Positions 1-10,400 of a stretch of DNA of 64,000 nt are shown piece after piece. Both the position numbers and the translations under genes were made by a program. The notes under the pieces were generated by a model. The model was not told the origin of the DNA. It searched no databases and saw nothing but the letters and a program-made list of their open reading frames with translations. Position 1 is the stretch's first letter. Each line of letters begins with the position of its first letter. The stretch comes from Crotalaria pallida (Eukaryota > Streptophyta > Magnoliopsida > Fabales > Fabaceae): contig CM075652.1 of NCBI GenBank assembly GCA_037953625.1, positions 35,582,501 to 35,646,500 of the forward strand, read 5' to 3'.

Positions 1-1386
1 CCCAGGCAAAAGTAAAATAAAAACTTTTGAACACAAGACTACCTTCTAAATCAAAATGTACACACCTAATCTAGGACTTCGACTCACAGATTTAGACACT
101 TATATTTAAAAGCAATTCATACAATTGAAACCTGGTTAGAGAAATAAACTCCAAGAGAACTAATAATTTGTGAACGCTCTCAACCTCACAGTGTGTATCT
201 CTCATGTGTATCAAGGGTTATATATATGTAGTTCACTCAAGTTCATACAATGACAATGTGTTACCATATGTTTGACCATAGACCCAAATCTCCACTGAAA
301 TTATTGAATGTACACAAAAATCAAAAGGTCTTATATTTGGTTGTAATGAGGCTATGGCTAAAAGTGTCAGGTGAGATAAAAGAAAGAAGGGATGAAACTA
401 AGGGGTAAAATGCAAAAACAAGTTTCCCTCTAAAAATTATGAATGAGCAATGAATACTAAAGAGACTTACACTCAACTCACAATCAATTACATACTTTTC
501 TTTTCACTTTTTTTCTCTACTCTCTTCCAAATTTCATTTTTTTATTTCTTTTCATTTATTTCATGGAAGAGAAGTAGACTTACAACACTTTTTACCATTC
601 ATTCAGTTTTCCTTATTCATTCCTCTCAATTGCTCATTCAAAATTCCTATGGCACTCACAAAATTTATGCAATCAATGCAGGGTACCAAAGAAAAATCAT
701 AATTTTATTAGGCTCAAAATGGGAAACTAAGGGAAATATATCAATACAAATCAGTTGAAGGCCACAAAAACACAATCCTAAATGCCTTAATCATTTTAAT
801 GCATCGAATCAATTATCAATCTCAAAATGGTCACCGGTCAAGTTCTAGAACACAAAGCCAACGAGAACAACACTCATGAAAGAAATAGGGGTCTCAATCA
901 AAATAATTCAATAAATAATACCCCTCCAGTGTTTAGGCTCAAAATCTCTCTAGACTAAAGGTCCGTTCACTAATCACAAATTCTCAAAAAGTTTATCAAA
1001 ATAACCAGATTTCAAAAATATTTACAGCTCAATCAAATAAATATCAAAAGTCAATGAGTCTAATCCTAAACTAAGCATTTACACTTATCATCAGAAAAAC
1101 AGTCCTAAGTCTAGAATAATTACCTACTCCTACCAAAGACACAAACCAACACCAAATATGGGAGAAAAATTTAGATCTGAATTTTTTTTATTTTGTCCAC
1201 TCCCCCAAACTTAGAGGTTGGCTTGTCCTCAAGCAAACTAAACTAAACTAAAACTACAAAATACAAATTTAAAAACTACCTAGAAAACAGGACAATATTT
1301 TTGCGAAGTAACCAGGTCTAGGGTGACATACTGGGAACTAATGGGATCAAATGGGTTCACACCCCCAAACTTGAATGTTAAACTCC

Positions 1387-1432
1387 CCTGTCACGCCTGG
1401 GCGTGAAGTGCATCACGCCTGGGCGTGACAGG
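1387..1432. repeat. Composite dyad: two TCACGCC-TG-GGCGTGA palindromes 22 bp apart
   Basis: Two identical 16-bp dyads (1391-1406 and 1413-1428) have 7-bp stems and a TG centre and are separated by AGTGCA. The outer flanks pair as well, so 1387-1397 (CCTGTCACGCC) is perfectly complementary to 1422-1432. The whole 46 bp is one nested inverted repeat in an otherwise AT-rich region. It is the A counterpart of the GC-rich hairpins in N2 and H. Confidence 0.9.
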
Positions 1433-1527
1433 CCTGTACATCTCTCTTTTTTTTTTAAAAAAATAAAAAATAAAACTACCTAAAACTAAACTACCCTAAA
1501 AAAATAAAATCTAAGGGAGCTACTAAA

Positions 1528-1565
1528 CATTGGGTTGCCTCCCAACAAGCGCTTGTTTAACGTCA
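1528..1565 (-). other. Block after Athila-like gag-protease (AGCGCTTGTTGGGAGGCAAC)
   Basis: On the minus strand the sequence contains the palindrome AAGCGCTT-like core followed by a TTGGG...CCCAA hairpin, just after the protease frame ends. Very similar blocks are common after the coding region of plant Athila-type elements (from memory, not searched). Its function is unknown to me; an RNA structure is possible. Confidence 0.5.
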
Positions 1566-1595
1566 CGAGCCTGACGGGTCACCTCTTTTCAGAGG

Positions 1596-2240
1596 TTAAG
1601 GTGGTTGCCATGATCCTTTAAAGGGTGACACCTTGTTTTTCCACTTCTTTCCAACACTCTCTCCATTCGAGTGCTGAATGCACATGAGAGGAGCGAAATT
1701 CTCCGCGGTGATTGGTGGTTTTTCAAAAATTTTAATTGTAGTTTGATCACCATTCACTTGAAGAATTACTTCTCCCCTAGGCACATCAATCACTGCCCCT
1801 GCTGTGGCCAAGAATGGCCTTCCAAAAATTAGAGGAATATTTTCATCCTCTTCTACATCTAAGATGATGAAATCTAAGGGCAGGATAAAATCTTTCACTT
1901 TTACCAGAATATCTTCCACCACTCCATATGGGCGGAGGGTGGTATTATCAGCTAACTGAAGTAATGTCGGGGTAGGCTTAACCTCTTCTAAGTTTAATGC
2001 TTCACACACAAACAATGGCATAATGTTTACGCTAGCTCCTAAGTCACAAAGAGCCTTACCTGAATACTCCTTGCCTATGCTAACTGAAATGGTGAAGCTA
2101 CCTGGATCCTTCAGCTTTGGTGGAAGGTTGGATTTGATGATGCTGCTGCTGCACTTCTCTGCTATCGGGAACGTCTCGTCAGTGAGCATCCGCTTCTTCT
2201 TTGTCAGCAACTCCTTCATGAATCTTGCGTACAGAGGCAT
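1596..2240 (-). pseudogene. Retroviral-type aspartic protease of element A
   Basis: A 214-codon open stretch. Residues 66-70 read DLGAS followed by VNIMP, the active-site motif of plant Ty3/gypsy proteases; the second hydrophobic-glycine motif lies near 136-152 (PLIFGRPFLATAGAVIDV). In the family this protease cleaves the Gag-Pol polyprotein inside the virus-like particle and acts as a dimer. The frame is continuous with the upstream gag piece except for a single TAG just before the first methionine, so the annotated start is only the first Met after that stop and not a true start. No RT follows. The catalytic Asp is present, but the gene is broken upstream, so it is probably not expressed as a polyprotein. 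Confidence 0.85.
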
Positions 2241-2252
2241 TTGTGAGAGAGT

Positions 2253-2696
2253 CTATGCAAACGGGATGTTGATCTCCACCTTCCGTAGCATCTCCAAAAA
2301 TTTGGAGAATTGCTTCTGGTCATCCTCTTTCTTCAACCTCTGAGGATAAGGAATCCTCGGAGGTAGTGGTGCTGGTTTGGGTGTGCCTTTCTCTTTCTCG
2401 AGATCTGTAGGTGGATCCTGCGTGTGTTGCATTGCAGTTGAGCCTTCTCCACTTGGTTGCTTTGGCCCCTCATCCTTCTTCTCAGGCTCAGTTGCATCAC
2501 CCTTCTTCTGTGGCTCCTCATACGACTTGCCACTTTGAAGGGTGATCATCATGCACCTCTCCTTGGTGTTGGTTGCGATCTCTGATATCTGATTGTTTAT
2601 TTGAGCCACTTGCACCTCCAAGTTGCGAATGTTGACTTTCTGATTGGCGAAATTCGCCCTGGCTTCTGCCATGAAGGTATTGGTTGTGGTAGCCAT
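2253..2696 (-). pseudogene. Gag C-terminal linker of element A
   Basis: A 147-codon open stretch between the zinc-knuckle part of gag and the protease. The N-terminal third is coiled-coil-like (residues about 10-45), followed by a charged, proline-rich linker with many K, E and P. The region typically joins nucleocapsid to protease in Athila-type Gag-Pol. It is bounded by a TAG on each side and is in frame with both neighbours, so it was one polyprotein now interrupted. There is no catalytic domain. Confidence 0.75.
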
Positions 2697-2714
2697 TGCT
2701 TCAAGTGCCTTCTT

Positions 2715-3644
2715 CTAGCCCTGCTTTTGTGGCGACGATGGATTGGGAACTGGGCTGTACCATGAGGTGTGAGACTGACTGATTTGCCCCGGATTGTGGA
2801 TGTTGGAATACATGTTATTTTTAGGTACTCCACCACCCACAAAATTAGCTTGCTCCTTAATGGTGGCTGGACCCCTACTGACTTCGAAATCACAATCACC
2901 ATTCCGGTGACCTCCCCCACAAAAGTTGCACCTCAGAGTGGTAGATGCAACTGACATACTGATCTGGCTCATCTGCTTCATTAATGCAGCAATCTGCTGT
3001 TGTATCTGCTTGTTCTGCTCGATTAAGATCTGGGCTTGACTAGAGTTCAGATCATAACTCTTCAAGACACTTTGCTCCACCTGGGTCCTTAATCCCTGGC
3101 TACTGCTGAATGCAATGTTTGCAATAACTTCCTTGGCCTCTTCAACAGTCTTCTTCATCAGCGATCCACCAGCTGCTGCATCAATCATGCTTTGATTGAA
3201 TCGGTTGAGCCCATTATAGAACGATTGAATCTGCTTCCTGTCTTGCATAAAAGTTGGGCACTTCCTCAGTAGCTGGTTGTAGCGCTGCCAAGCTTCATGC
3301 AACGGCTCGTCGTCCTCTTGCATGAAGGAGTGAACATCTTGCCTCAGCTTCGCTTGCTTTCCAGCTGGAAGGAACTTATCCATGATTTGGAGACAAGTAT
3401 TTTCCAGCTGGAAAGACTGCCTGGTGCCTGGTTGTTCACCCATGCCTCGCCCACTCAGCGAGAGAGGGAACATCCTCATTCTGATGGCCTCCTCCGTGAC
3501 ATCCTCGATCTTGAAGAATTCGAGCATACCCAGAAAGTTGGCGATATGATCTCTGGGGTCTTGATGCGGCGCACCACTGAACTGATTCTACATGATGAGG
3601 TGGATGTACTGCGGATCGATCGCGAATGCAGTTGCAGTGATGGC
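2715..3644 (-). pseudogene. Gag capsid and zinc knuckle of element A (broken)
   Basis: The 271-codon stretch 2715-3527 holds the capsid region (residues about 55-110, including EPLHEAW and FYNGL, typical of plant gypsy gag), a long helical Q-rich segment (150-190) and one zinc knuckle C200-C203-H207-C212 (CX2CX3HX4C). Upstream codons to 3644 continue gag in the same frame but contain a TAG near 3592. Around 3430-3475 the sequence stops matching the usual capsid pattern in this frame, which suggests a pair of compensating frameshifts. Element D has been inserted at 3644/3645, removing the gag start. The family product packages retrotransposon RNA into cytoplasmic particles; this copy cannot. 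Confidence 0.8.
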
Positions 3645-3859
3645 TGTGACACTCCTAATTTTCGTCTCCCAAAAAACAAAGAAATTAGTTATAACAGTTA
3701 TTTTATAATTGATTTATATTAGTTTTGAAAGTTTTAGTTTTTGTACATTATGTGTTTTTATATATAAATATATGAGATATATTTTTATGTACAAAAATAT
3801 GAGTATTGCATTTTAATCCTTGGGTTGGGATCTAATTGCAATATTAGAAATGTTTTGAA

Positions 3860-5810
3860 GAAAGAGCAATTAGAATATTAAATTTTGGCATTTTATCAGT
3901 ATCTAACCGGTTAGAAGGGCTCTGTAACCGGTTAGACGATGAACCCAGAAACTGGGTTAGTGGATTTTGATGAGTAATCACCCAATTAATCAAGAAATTG
4001 CCACGAATCCCACTCAAATCACGTTGGGGAACGTGTGTCGCCTTGCATGCTGCTTGAATTCGTCTATATAAGGCAAAGATCAGATCACAAATGAGGGTTT
4101 TTGTTCAAGTGTTGATGATAAGCTCTGTTTTAGGGTTCCATAGTTTTTTGCTTTGATTCTCAGTCTTTGTTGAGAGTTAGAAAACGAGTGATACACTGTT
4201 ACAAAGCTCACATCAAGGGCTTTGTATTGATATAAAGTTTGTGAGTTGAGAGTGAGGGAGCAAGGAGAAATCAAGCTGTGAAGTGGAGGTGTTCATTTTG
4301 TCAAAAACCATAATCAGATTCATGAAGCTCACTTTGAGGTCTGATTTTGGTCAGCACATGCACTCTTTGAGTCCCATTCTTGTTTCTATAGTTCGTGCAT
4401 GTTACCTAGAATACAATCTAACCATTTTCCCCAATTTGTTTCTCCTTTTCATGTGTCAAAAACTCTGATTTCTGAACCTTACCAAAACTGTCATGCATGA
4501 AAGCAGAGCTTGTGAATTTGGTGCTTTTCTGTGTTGATCTTGCTGTCCCTGTGATGATACTCATCAAGCACGATCTAGAGGTAAGGGGGAAGCTTACTAT
4601 TTGCTAGAGTGAGGATAAACATGTTTGGTAAATAGGATGAGTCACCAAGAGACTCTAAGGGCATAGCTTGAATTAGTTTTATGGCTTGGAGGCCAACTTT
4701 AGCTCATTTCTGATTTTTGAGAAATTATAATATGATGCATGCAAGCTATTGTGCTGACAATTTCATGACTTATTTGGATATTATGTGAATTGACGCATTA
4801 AGTTGTGAAATATGTGATTTATGCACTTTTGGTGTATGATGATTTTGCATGCATGAATTTGTGATATGTTTAAGTGTTTAAACAAGTGTACTTCAAGGTA
4901 TTAAACTTTGGTTAATGATGAAAATAGGTTAGATTTGAGTACAATTGAAAATGGTGCTGAAAAATCAGTTTTAGTATGTTGTGCTGCATAATCTAACCGG
5001 TTAGAGCCTGTCTGTAACCGGTTAGAACCTGACAAAAATGAAAATGTACAATTCTGGTTTTGTTAAGTAATTCTCACCATTTTTAATTGATACTTAAGGT
5101 CTATTATCACTGTTATTACCCTGTGATTGTTGGATATGGATTCCAAACTTGATAATTGGTTTATACCTTAAAGTGAATGACAAATTCAATTGAAAATTGT
5201 GAAGTTATATGCAATTTGATGCTCATAATGTTAATGGTTGCAAGATGAATGTGTTTAAGTGGTAAACATGTTAATATTAAGGTATTGTCACTCTGTGTAT
5301 GGCTGAAATTGGTTAGATATAAGTATTGGAAAGAATGGTATGCAAAACCCCACTTTTCAGTGTATTTTCTGCAATATCTAACCGGTTAGTCTGAAGCTGT
5401 AACCGGTTAGATACTGTCAATTTTCAAAAGAAAAAGGTTTCTAAAATTGGCTAAGTGTTCATACCCTTTATACTCAAGTTTAAGCTAGAATTTCATATAA
5501 AAACCAATCTGAAACTATGTGATTGAGCACTGTTTGGTTTAGATTGGAGGTGATGAATTAATACCTTAATATTAAATAATAATTTCAAGAGGAAATTATG
5601 CATAAATGAAATTGGATTATGACTTAGATCTTTTGAATGATAATATGTGTTGAACTTGAGGTATTCTGTTATGCTAAGACTTTGTTATTGGATTGAGTAT
5701 AGAATTGAAGAAAAGATTCTTTGAAAATCAGTGGTTTTAAGTTCAGGTCTGTAATTCTAACCGGTTAGGTTATGATGTAACCGGTTAGTACCTGACACTT
5801 AAAAATAAAA
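3860..5810 (+). repeat. Degenerate ~380-bp tandem repeats, each with a TAACCGGTTA pair
   Basis: Palindrome pairs lie at 3904/3925, 4994/5015, 5379/5400 and 5758/5778. Centre spacing within pairs is 21, 21, 21 and 20 bp. The last three pairs are 385 and 379 bp apart, and their flanks are recognisably related (GAGGTATT or AAGGTATT upstream, a CTGACA-like or CTGTCA motif just downstream) but heavily diverged. All eight 10-bp palindromes are perfect. The first pair sits 259 bp inside the LTR. Confidence 0.9.
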
Positions 5811-6054
5811 GTTAAGTTTTTGAGTAAGGATTGTTAATACCAATGATTATATTCTTTCAATCCAGGTCTATGAGCATATTTTTAACTTAAATTCAAGGGT
5901 GAATTTTATGAGTAAAGTTATACCTCAAGATAACATTCAGAAGTTGTGTTTTCTAAGTCATAATAATGGAATTAATGGAAAGACCAATCTTAATAATTAT
6001 GTGTGCATTCATAAATGGTGAAAGGTGATGAAATAGGTTGGCAAGGATCGTTTG

Positions 6055-6267
6055 TCATGTTCTGGGAACATGAGGAGGGTACTCTGGGAGTACCAATTTG
6101 ATGCAACCTACTTGATGACACATTCTGGGAATGTGGCCAGTGTCCGGGACATGGTTTCTTTGGTGCGTTCTGGGAACGTGATGCACACTCTGGGAGTGGT
6201 GCTTGTTTATATTCCAAGTATGGTTTGCCATACGTTCTGGGAACGTATGTTAGTGTTCTGGGAACAC
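6055..6267 (+). repeat. Array of eight stem-TGG-stem hairpins with differing stems
   Basis: Units, with left stem arm: 6055 TCATGTTC, 6078 GGTACTC, 6119 CACATTC, 6141 TGTC, 6166 CGTTC, 6183 GCACACTC (one-base bulge on the right arm), 6229 CATACGTTC, 6253 GTGTTC. Each arm is followed by TGG (CGG in the fourth) and its exact reverse complement. Centres are 6064/6086, 6127/6146, 6172/6192 and 6239/6260, i.e. four pairs spaced 22, 19, 20 and 21 bp. Confidence 0.9.
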
Positions 6268-6977
6268 ATTGGTGTATTGGATGGACGTCTGAGATTGATT
6301 AGTATTGGAGGCCTCAGGATTGTGAGATAGAAAGCATGCATCATGCCACTAATATAAAAGATTAACAATTTGTTAAAGTGGGTGTGCTCATATGGTTATG
6401 CATTCTGATTTGCTACATGATTACTTGCGTATGTTAGTTTTATTCTCATTTGATTATGCGAATGTGTATAGCTAACCCCCATACCCTTATTACGTGTTGA
6501 TCGTATATCTAGCTTGCACAAAAGTCAGTGAAGGGAAATGACCTTAGGTGCATGCAGAGTATAGATAGTGTGGGTTGAGAACCCTTTGTACAGATATCGA
6601 GGATCCTTCCAGATGGATGTTTGGATAGAGGACCAGTGACCAACTCTATAACATCTCTATTTTTAGTAGTATTTATATTATACATATTTTGAGAGATGTA
6701 TCATAGAATGAATTTAGTTTTATAATAATACTTATTTGGTATCCATGGACTTGTTACACTTGATATATTTTGAGAGTATAATATAATTAATTTATTATGT
6801 TTCCGCAAACTCTGATTTTATTAGTCAAATTCATTAGTAACCAAATTTTTGTAAAAGGAATTTTCAAATGAAGGGAAAATTCTTATTTTCAGATCTTTGT
6901 CCAACAATGACAAGTCCAAGTAATCATAAACTTATTACTTTTCATATAAAGTAAGATGATATACAAGGAGTGTTACA

Positions 6978-7463
6978 CTTTTATGGTATCAGAGCAATGG
7001 TCCTGACTTTTGGTACTTGGGTGTGTGGTCCAATGCGCTGGTCATCGATATCTGTGATGTTTCCTGGGAAGTATGCTTTCATATACTTCGAAACTAGATC
7101 TAAGGTTATGTGTAATGGCTCTAGATAAGTAGCTTAGTCTGCTATTAAGAAGTGTTCTATGTAGTCTAAGTAGAAGTATGAGAGTTGTATGCTTCTCTTT
7201 AGACATGTTGTAAACCCAAAACCATAGTGTTGGTTTATTACGTTCTCATAGAACCAGTGATAAGGAAATCTTAAGGAGTTGTAGTTAACTCCTTGACTCT
7301 GGGGAAGAGTGTTTACCCTCACTAGTGTTAAAGTTAATCAACTTCTCAGACCGAGTGCAGGGCAGTCATCTTCTTAAAGATCAACCTTGTTGAGTTTGTT
7401 AAACTCTAAAGCTATCCTTTCTTTTGTTCCTTATGGATACGGGTATCGATCAAAGTTGCTCTA
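6978..7463 (+). other. Leader of element D after its 5' LTR, truncated
   Basis: This begins with the spacer CTTTTA and the primer site and continues as non-coding leader. No gag start is reached before the sequence gives way to LTR I at 7464. I see no other features; the short minus-strand open frame 7134-7322 is not gene-like. Confidence 0.6.
6984..7000 (+). other. Primer-binding site, tRNA-iMet type (element D)
   Basis: TGGTATCAGAGCAATGG follows the LTR end by six bases. TGGTATCAGAGC is complementary to the 3' end of initiator-Met tRNA and is the usual primer site of chromoviruses and many other plant LTR elements. It primes minus-strand cDNA synthesis. Confidence 0.9.
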
Positions 7464-10400
7464 TGCAACACCCCGATTTGGAAAACTCGAAATAAACACT
7501 CATCAAATACTGATTAATTCTTTTTAGGAAAAATAGGGTGAATTTTTTTTTTTGAAAGCAAGCAAGAATAAAACTCGACTGTCGAGCTTCCCAAAACAAG
7601 GTATTACTTTTTAAAATCCTTTTTCTCAAAAACGTTTGCGGAAATTTCTGAAAGCAGTTTGACATTTGGAAACTCACTTTCAACAAGTGAGGAAAACGTT
7701 TGGACCATTTAGAAAATATGTTCGACTTGCTTAAGAAGAGTTTACCTGTCCGAATGTGACAGTCCTTCAAGTAAACAGTTTGAAAACAGATCATAAAGGT
7801 TTTTACAAAAGTGGCCACCACAGAACATCGGTGCCATTTTTACATAACTTTGTCTTTAACAAAAGCAACTCCAAAAGAAAAGGGGTACACTTGATAAGAA
7901 TAACAGCAAGGGTCCATCGGGAACCTAGTTATAACTACTGGCAGAAGCTCCTTCTCGATCCACAACGTAAGTCTTCAAAAGCAATCTTTGTCGTCCATCA
8001 GTAGCCCTCTCATCGGCGCATCACGATCAGTAGGTCCTCCCTCCGGGAGTAGCATCACGAGCTCCACCGTCTTTTAGAATCGAAGATTCATAGTCACATA
8101 TGCACAAGAAGTTGAGAGAGTAAGTTATCCGAATGGAATAACTCCCATCGACTTCTTGGAATTACACTAGCGACGCATACCAGAACATAACAAACAATAC
8201 AGGCAGCACAACAGGTAATTATGCAAAATGCATGAGGATGCAATGCAATCGTCGCATTAACTAACTCTTTATCTTTCACTTAAGGAAATTCTTTTAATTA
8301 ATTATCTCGCAGAGTCGAATCTCTTAACCAACATGTCTCGCAAAATCGAAGTCACTTGATTCACAAACCTCGAGTCTATACATCGGAATTCAAGCTTTAG
8401 GGTTTCGGGTTCAGGTCTACATCTCCTCATAATCCATCCACCTAGTCGGAAGCAATCAGAAGTACAGGATCTCTACCACACCGGCTTCAGGAGACCACAC
8501 CAAGATACACTATAAAATTGCCCGGGAAAAATGTCATGACAAAGGGTGTCGACCTCGACCGTGTTCAAGCATCCCTCTTTCGATCCTGATTTAGTCAAGG
8601 GGGCGTCAGTCATCTGTCTAGTGATCATGCAGTACTTCAGCTACGACACCAGACTACTCACCCTACCCCGGATGGTCAACCCAGGTCACTGTAGCTTTTC
8701 CCGCCTAGACAGACTCCTCATAGGCTTCTTGACGAATCACCGTCATTACCTTCCCCTATCCTAATCATCAAGTGAGTACCACGTAGGTAAACACCGTGTC
8801 TTCCTCTCCACTACTTCGGGTAAGGGTTTCAAGTCGGAAAGGTTATATTCGTTTATCCTATTGTCGACCCATCCTAAGTCACCTCCGTCATATAGCACCA
8901 ACCATATGCGGGTTACTTCTTGTGGGGCTCGACTACTATATTTGACGGGCTCCGACCCATCCTGAGTCATTCTCAACACGCGGCCACAATCATATAGATA
9001 CACTTTCAACATGTGGCTAACCGCCATTCAGATACACTTTCAACATGTGGCTAACCGCCATTCAGATACACTTCCAACATGTGGCTAACCGCCATTCAGA
9101 TACACTTTCACATGTGGCTAACCGCCATTCAGATACACTTCCAACATCGCCGTCGTCACAGCATCAGCTCGTACCACGCACTCGGCGCATCAGCATCATC
9201 CGGTTCCGTCACGCATTCCACCCCTTGAAGTTTCGCTCTAGTCTTTGGGGGATTTCTTATAATTTTCTACGTCTTTTCTATTCTTATTCTATAACGCGGG
9301 ATGATGCAATATGCACATGCAATGATAATGTAAGCAACATTATATCTCAACATACACAAGCATATCAGTCAATCAATACCATGTAATGGTATAGGTCTGA
9401 GTCTTCGTATACCTCGATACAAGCAATCACACAATTTATCGGGTATACTACTAACTACGATAGACCTTTACTCCGACTTTGAGAGAGTATGGAGTGTCCT
9501 AGCATACTCACTAGACACCAAAGCGTCTTAGGATAACTTCTCTCTCACCTGGATTTGCAGTTACCGAATCTACAAGTTCCGAGTGATTTGCTTCCTTCCT
9601 CGTCTGCCCGACTCCAACTTCTTTCAAGTCCCAGAAAGTAGATATATGAGTATTAAGCTTTATTTAATTATTATTCTTAAAATTATTCTCAAGACAACTT
9701 AAGAAAATCCAAACATCGATTTCATACTGAAACATCAATTCCTTTCACTCAAACTTGTCCAAAATCAAACACTAACTTTCATGCTTTAAAATCATGAGAA
9801 AACAATTAATTAGATTAATTTAGAACAAGAGTTTCTTTTCTGGTCCTTCTTGGACAACATTGAGTTCAATTCCAAAAACTCCGAAAAATCGTACTTTTCA
9901 AACCAACTTTGTCTTGGATTAAATATCCACAAAAACTAAACTTCAAAACACCTTGAAAACACTTTTAAAACACTTTTAAAACAAGAGATATAACTTAGAA
10001 AATTCTGGACAGCATCATGTCCTAAGTTTTAAATTCATTTTTCCATTACTTAAAACCAATTTAGAAGCACAAACAACCAAGAATCATGAAAACAATCAAG
10101 AAAACACCTAAATCAACAACTCATCAAGTTTAAACACTTAGAATCACATGTGGGCAGCAAGGTACTCAAGTAAAACAAATCAAACAAACATTCATTCATT
10201 CCAAGCATTTCACAGTCACAAGCCATCAAGTTACACATAAACATGTTCACAAACTTATTCATACATATAGCCCAATCAAATGAGGAAATCTATCACTTAA
10301 GCATACACAAATCAAATCATGCATCACACATACCCTTAGTCACATTTTCATTTATCTTTCACTTAATTAATTTCATCTTAGCAAAACTTCATCTTATCAT

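Larger units (their letters stand above)
1..1595 (-). other. Non-coding 3' region of element A
   Basis: AT-rich and without a credible gene. It is collinear with the N2 interior (21908-23160): both share the start with CCAGGCAAAAGTAAAATA, a CT-rich stretch near 490-560, and the block CTCCCCCAAACTTAGA at about 1200 (23137 in N2). That block is a second polypurine-like tract on the minus strand. The short open frame at 450-758 lies in low-complexity sequence and shows no family features. Confidence 0.75.
1..3644 (-). mobile_element. Element A: Athila-like Ty3/gypsy remnant, gag-protease only
   Basis: Reading on the minus strand from 3644 down, fragments of gag and then an aspartic protease are followed directly by about 1.5 kb of non-coding 3' region. 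No RT, RNase H or integrase lies between protease and 3' region, so this copy, or its family, is a gag-protease-only derivative. The first bases match the N2 interior starting at about 21908, only about 28 bp inside the N2 polypurine tract, so A's 3' LTR should lie just outside the left edge of the window. The right end is cut at 3644/3645, inside gag, by element D. All coding parts carry stops or frameshifts. Confidence 0.85.
3645..6977 (+). mobile_element. 5' LTR of element D (3.33 kb, chromovirus-like)
   Basis: It starts TGTGACACTCC and ends GGAGTGTTACA, a terminal inverted repeat with TG...CA ends. Immediately downstream (6984) is a tRNA-iMet-type primer site, which fixes this as the 5' LTR on the plus strand. 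The left end interrupts A's gag; the adjoining 5 bp are ATGGC, but the matching duplication is not in the window. It has no coding capacity. It contains four palindrome pairs (3904-5787) and a hairpin array (6055-6267), listed separately. Confidence 0.85.

Noticed and set aside
450..758. Small membrane-like protein frame (also 22357-22605)
   Set aside because: The frame is a TTTCTTTT-rich stretch inside A/N2 3' regions; the homologous copies do not keep the same frame or start.
6055..6267. Heat-shock elements or similar known sites (TTCTGGGAA)
   Set aside because: Heat-shock elements need TTCnnGAA with a 2-nt gap in alternating array; here the gap is 3 nt and outer bases vary in a self-complementary way.
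6984..7000. tRNA gene fragments at primer sites
   Set aside because: Only 12-18 bases match tRNA 3' ends, in the antisense direction, and each abuts an LTR; these are primer sites.
8761..9027. 88-codon frame in LTR I
   Set aside because: It lies in LTR sequence, partly made of the 34-bp repeat, and no equivalent frame is evident in the related E LTR.
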